A stretch of 5,147 nt of DNA from Candidatus Latescibacter anaerobius SCGC AAA252-E07. Its GTDB lineage: Bacteria > Latescibacterota > Latescibacteria > Latescibacterales > Latescibacteraceae. Within the stretch, counting starts at the first letter, position 1, and every line of letters begins with the position of its first letter. The DNA lies in contig AQSL01000048.1 in the NCBI GenBank assembly GCA_000403035.1, positions 1-5,147 on the forward strand, read 5' to 3'. The notes beneath the pieces are model-generated. The model had not been told where the DNA came from, searched no databases, and was given only the letters and a program-made list of their open reading frames with translations. Made by a program: the position numbers and the translations under genes. This document shows positions 4,143 through 5,147 of the stretch, one piece after another.

Positions 4143-4946
4143 TTAACGTGGAGTTAATACATACAGGGATTCTTTTTCTCTTACAATAATTTCTCCATCC
4201 ATCTTAACTATTGTTTTAAAGATAAGCAATTTGTTATTGCGCCACTCAAAAGCAATTATCTTGGGATAACGATTTTCAACTTTCTCACCAATAACAACAA
4301 AGTAATCAAATTGATTGCGTGTCCAATAAGAATCAAGTCCCACTTTATATCTGAATGATTTATCAGGCCATTTAGCTTCACCCGATTTGCTGAATACAAA
4401 TGTTTGGCCTTGTTCGTCAGTATAATTACCCGCCAGCACAATTCTGTTAACATATTCATCAATATTTGGTTTGGCATGTAAAAAAGGAAGATGTAATTCT
4501 ATAGCTTCCGAGATGCCATATTCTGGTATAAAAATCCACTCGATTTCTTTAGCATATTTTCCCGTTTTAATGACAAAGCTGTTAATAAAGGTATCAGGAT
4601 CAATGACCTGTCGTACATAAATACGTTCGTATATTATCTGATACGAATTTGGTTCAGATGACGGAAGTAACTCAATGATATTGAATTTTACACCCTCGTG
4701 AAAATTATATAACTGCAAAAACTTATATGAGTCAACCTCTTTTGATATGGTGAACGCTGTGTAATAGATACCTTCAACAGCTTTACATGGTGATTTTGTT
4801 AATTGCAATGTTTCTATGTACTTTTTATTTAACCAGTCACCTTGGAGACTATCCAAATTTACAAAATTTTCTGCAGGCTCTGTTTCTACTATATGTGGAA
4901 AGAGCAAAAAAAGTAAAAGATAAACCCAAAATACAACGTTAACCAT
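4143..4946 (-). CDS. secreted or periplasmic beta-rich protein of unknown function
   Basis: The 267-residue product starts MVNVVFWVYLLLFLLFPHIV, a short N-region and a hydrophobic core consistent with a Sec signal peptide. No lipobox is visible. The mature part has an early LQGDWLNKKYIETLQLTKSP and a later LAGNYTDEQGQTFVFSKSGE (about 170 onward). Both have the G-x-(W/Y) turn that opens lipocalin-like beta barrels, so it may hold two related beta domains; this is inference. It has no T9SS sorting tail of its own: it ends YVLTPR-stop, and the tail-like repeat E begins just beyond in a different context. The ATG at 4944-4946 has only a weak ribosome binding site (AGAG), as is common in Bacteroidota. 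It is the first gene of the minus-strand series. Confidence 0.7.
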   Translation of the reverse strand: MVNVVFWVYLLLFLLFPHIVETEPAENFVNLDSLQGDWLNKKYIETLQLTKSPCKAVEGIYYTAFTISKEVDSYKFLQLYNFHEGVKFNIIELLPSSEPNSYQIIYERIYVRQVIDPDTFINSFVIKTGKYAKEIEWIFIPEYGISEAIELHLPFLHAKPNIDEYVNRIVLAGNYTDEQGQTFVFSKSGEAKWPDKSFRYKVGLDSYWTRNQFDYFVVIGEKVENRYPKIIAFEWRNNKLLIFKTIVKMDGEIIVREKESLYVLTPR

Positions 4947-4989
4947 GTTAATCTCTATAATATATTGTTACAATTTGGATTGATTATTC

Positions 4990-5005
4990 GAAACCTTTGA
5001 ATTAA
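4990..5005 (+). repeat. insertion sequence terminal inverted repeat (left end of the right copy)
   Basis: GAAACCTTTGAATTAA is the perfect reverse complement of 213-228. It lies 93 bases before the plus-strand transposase start, a normal position for the left end of an insertion sequence. Flanking bases beyond the 16 do not match, so the repeat length is about 16. Bases 4947-4989, between it and the secreted-protein gene, hold only A+T-rich leader and possibly a promoter that I cannot define. Confidence 0.6.
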
Positions 5006-5036
5006 TAATCCGGTGATATTTTGCTTGCATTTTAGT

Positions 5037-5077
5037 TATAATAGAGTTAACTTATAATATATACTATACGTTAACTT
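5037..5077 (+). promoter_or_regulatory. A+T-rich transposase leader with TATAAT boxes and a GTTAACTT direct repeat
   Basis: Two TATAAT hexamers (5037-5042 and 5053-5058) could serve as -10 boxes, but neither has a good -35 at normal spacing. GTTAACTT occurs twice (5046-5053 and 5070-5077), 24 bases apart, and could be an operator or a transposase binding site. Both readings are tentative. Confidence 0.25.
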
Positions 5078-5098
5078 TAAAAAAGGATTAAATCAAAG

Positions 5099-5147
5099 AT
5101 GATAGGTAAACAAAAATCACAATTTTCTTTATTAGACAGTGCATTTA
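5099..5147 (+). CDS. N-terminus of a transposase (partial, runs off the right edge)
   Basis: An ATG at 5099-5101 with AAGGA eleven bases upstream starts MIGKQKSQFSLLDSAF, and the frame is open to the window edge. The short basic start followed by QFSLLDSAF resembles the opening of IS5- and IS1182-type DDE transposases (basic residues, then a polar (S/L)-(L/F)-(L/F)-D segment). Only 16 residues are visible, so the family is uncertain. The 16-base terminal repeat upstream and its partner at 213-228 support the call. It is the only gene with a clear start on the plus strand. Confidence 0.55.
   Translation, partial: MIGKQKSQFSLLDSAF

Noticed and set aside
4256..4477. Minus-strand 73-residue ORF inside the secreted-protein gene
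   Set aside because: It is an alternative frame fully contained in a 267-residue gene with a signal peptide; it has no start signal.

Overview
The window looks like an accessory region in a bacterium of the FCB superphylum (Bacteroidota, Ignavibacteriota or a neighbouring candidate phylum). The main pointer is five separate stretches whose minus-strand translation ends in RKMVLVK, RKMVLVR or close variants. This is the C-terminal tail of the type IX secretion (T9SS) sorting domain, which is confined to that group. No rRNA or other marker is present, so the assignment is an inference.

Layout. Every cargo gene between the two edges lies on the minus strand, so they read from right to left. At the right edge a plus-strand transposase starts at 5099, behind a 16-base element at 4990-5005. 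The exact reverse complement of that element sits at 213-228, next to a possible transposase C-terminus (2-61). Two same-orientation copies of one insertion sequence therefore probably flank the 4.76 kb in between. In transcription order the cargo is: a secreted protein of unknown function (4946-4143), a small membrane protein (3839-3453), a DUF2378/TIGR02265-like protein (3337-2717), a doubtful 53-residue ORF (2692-2531), a twin-arginine-type lipoprotein with a Gly/Arg-rich end (2176-1802), a 47-residue Arg-rich microprotein (1614-1471), and a zinc-ribbon plus Mrr-type nuclease gene (1211-218). The nuclease gene is split by a frameshift in a homopolymer and cut off by the left insertion-sequence end.

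The striking feature is the spacers. Almost every cargo gene is followed at once by a repeat (copies A to E) made from the 3' end of a T9SS cargo gene. In three copies the repeat continues into a conserved stretch of about 44-56 bases after the stop codon. In two of these it runs on into a broken ORF resembling the catalytic-serine part of an S24/LexA-type peptidase. Another spacer ends in the first codons of a response regulator. Three tails share one internal deletion, so they descend from one repeat rather than from separate secreted proteins. The cargo genes are A+T-rich and unrelated; the repeats are visibly richer in G+C.

The whole resembles an array of single-gene cassettes, all in one direction and separated by a recurring element, as in an integron, but without a recognisable attC fold. 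No shared pathway links the cargo. The Mrr-type nuclease and the flanking insertion sequences suggest a defence or genome-plasticity hotspot.
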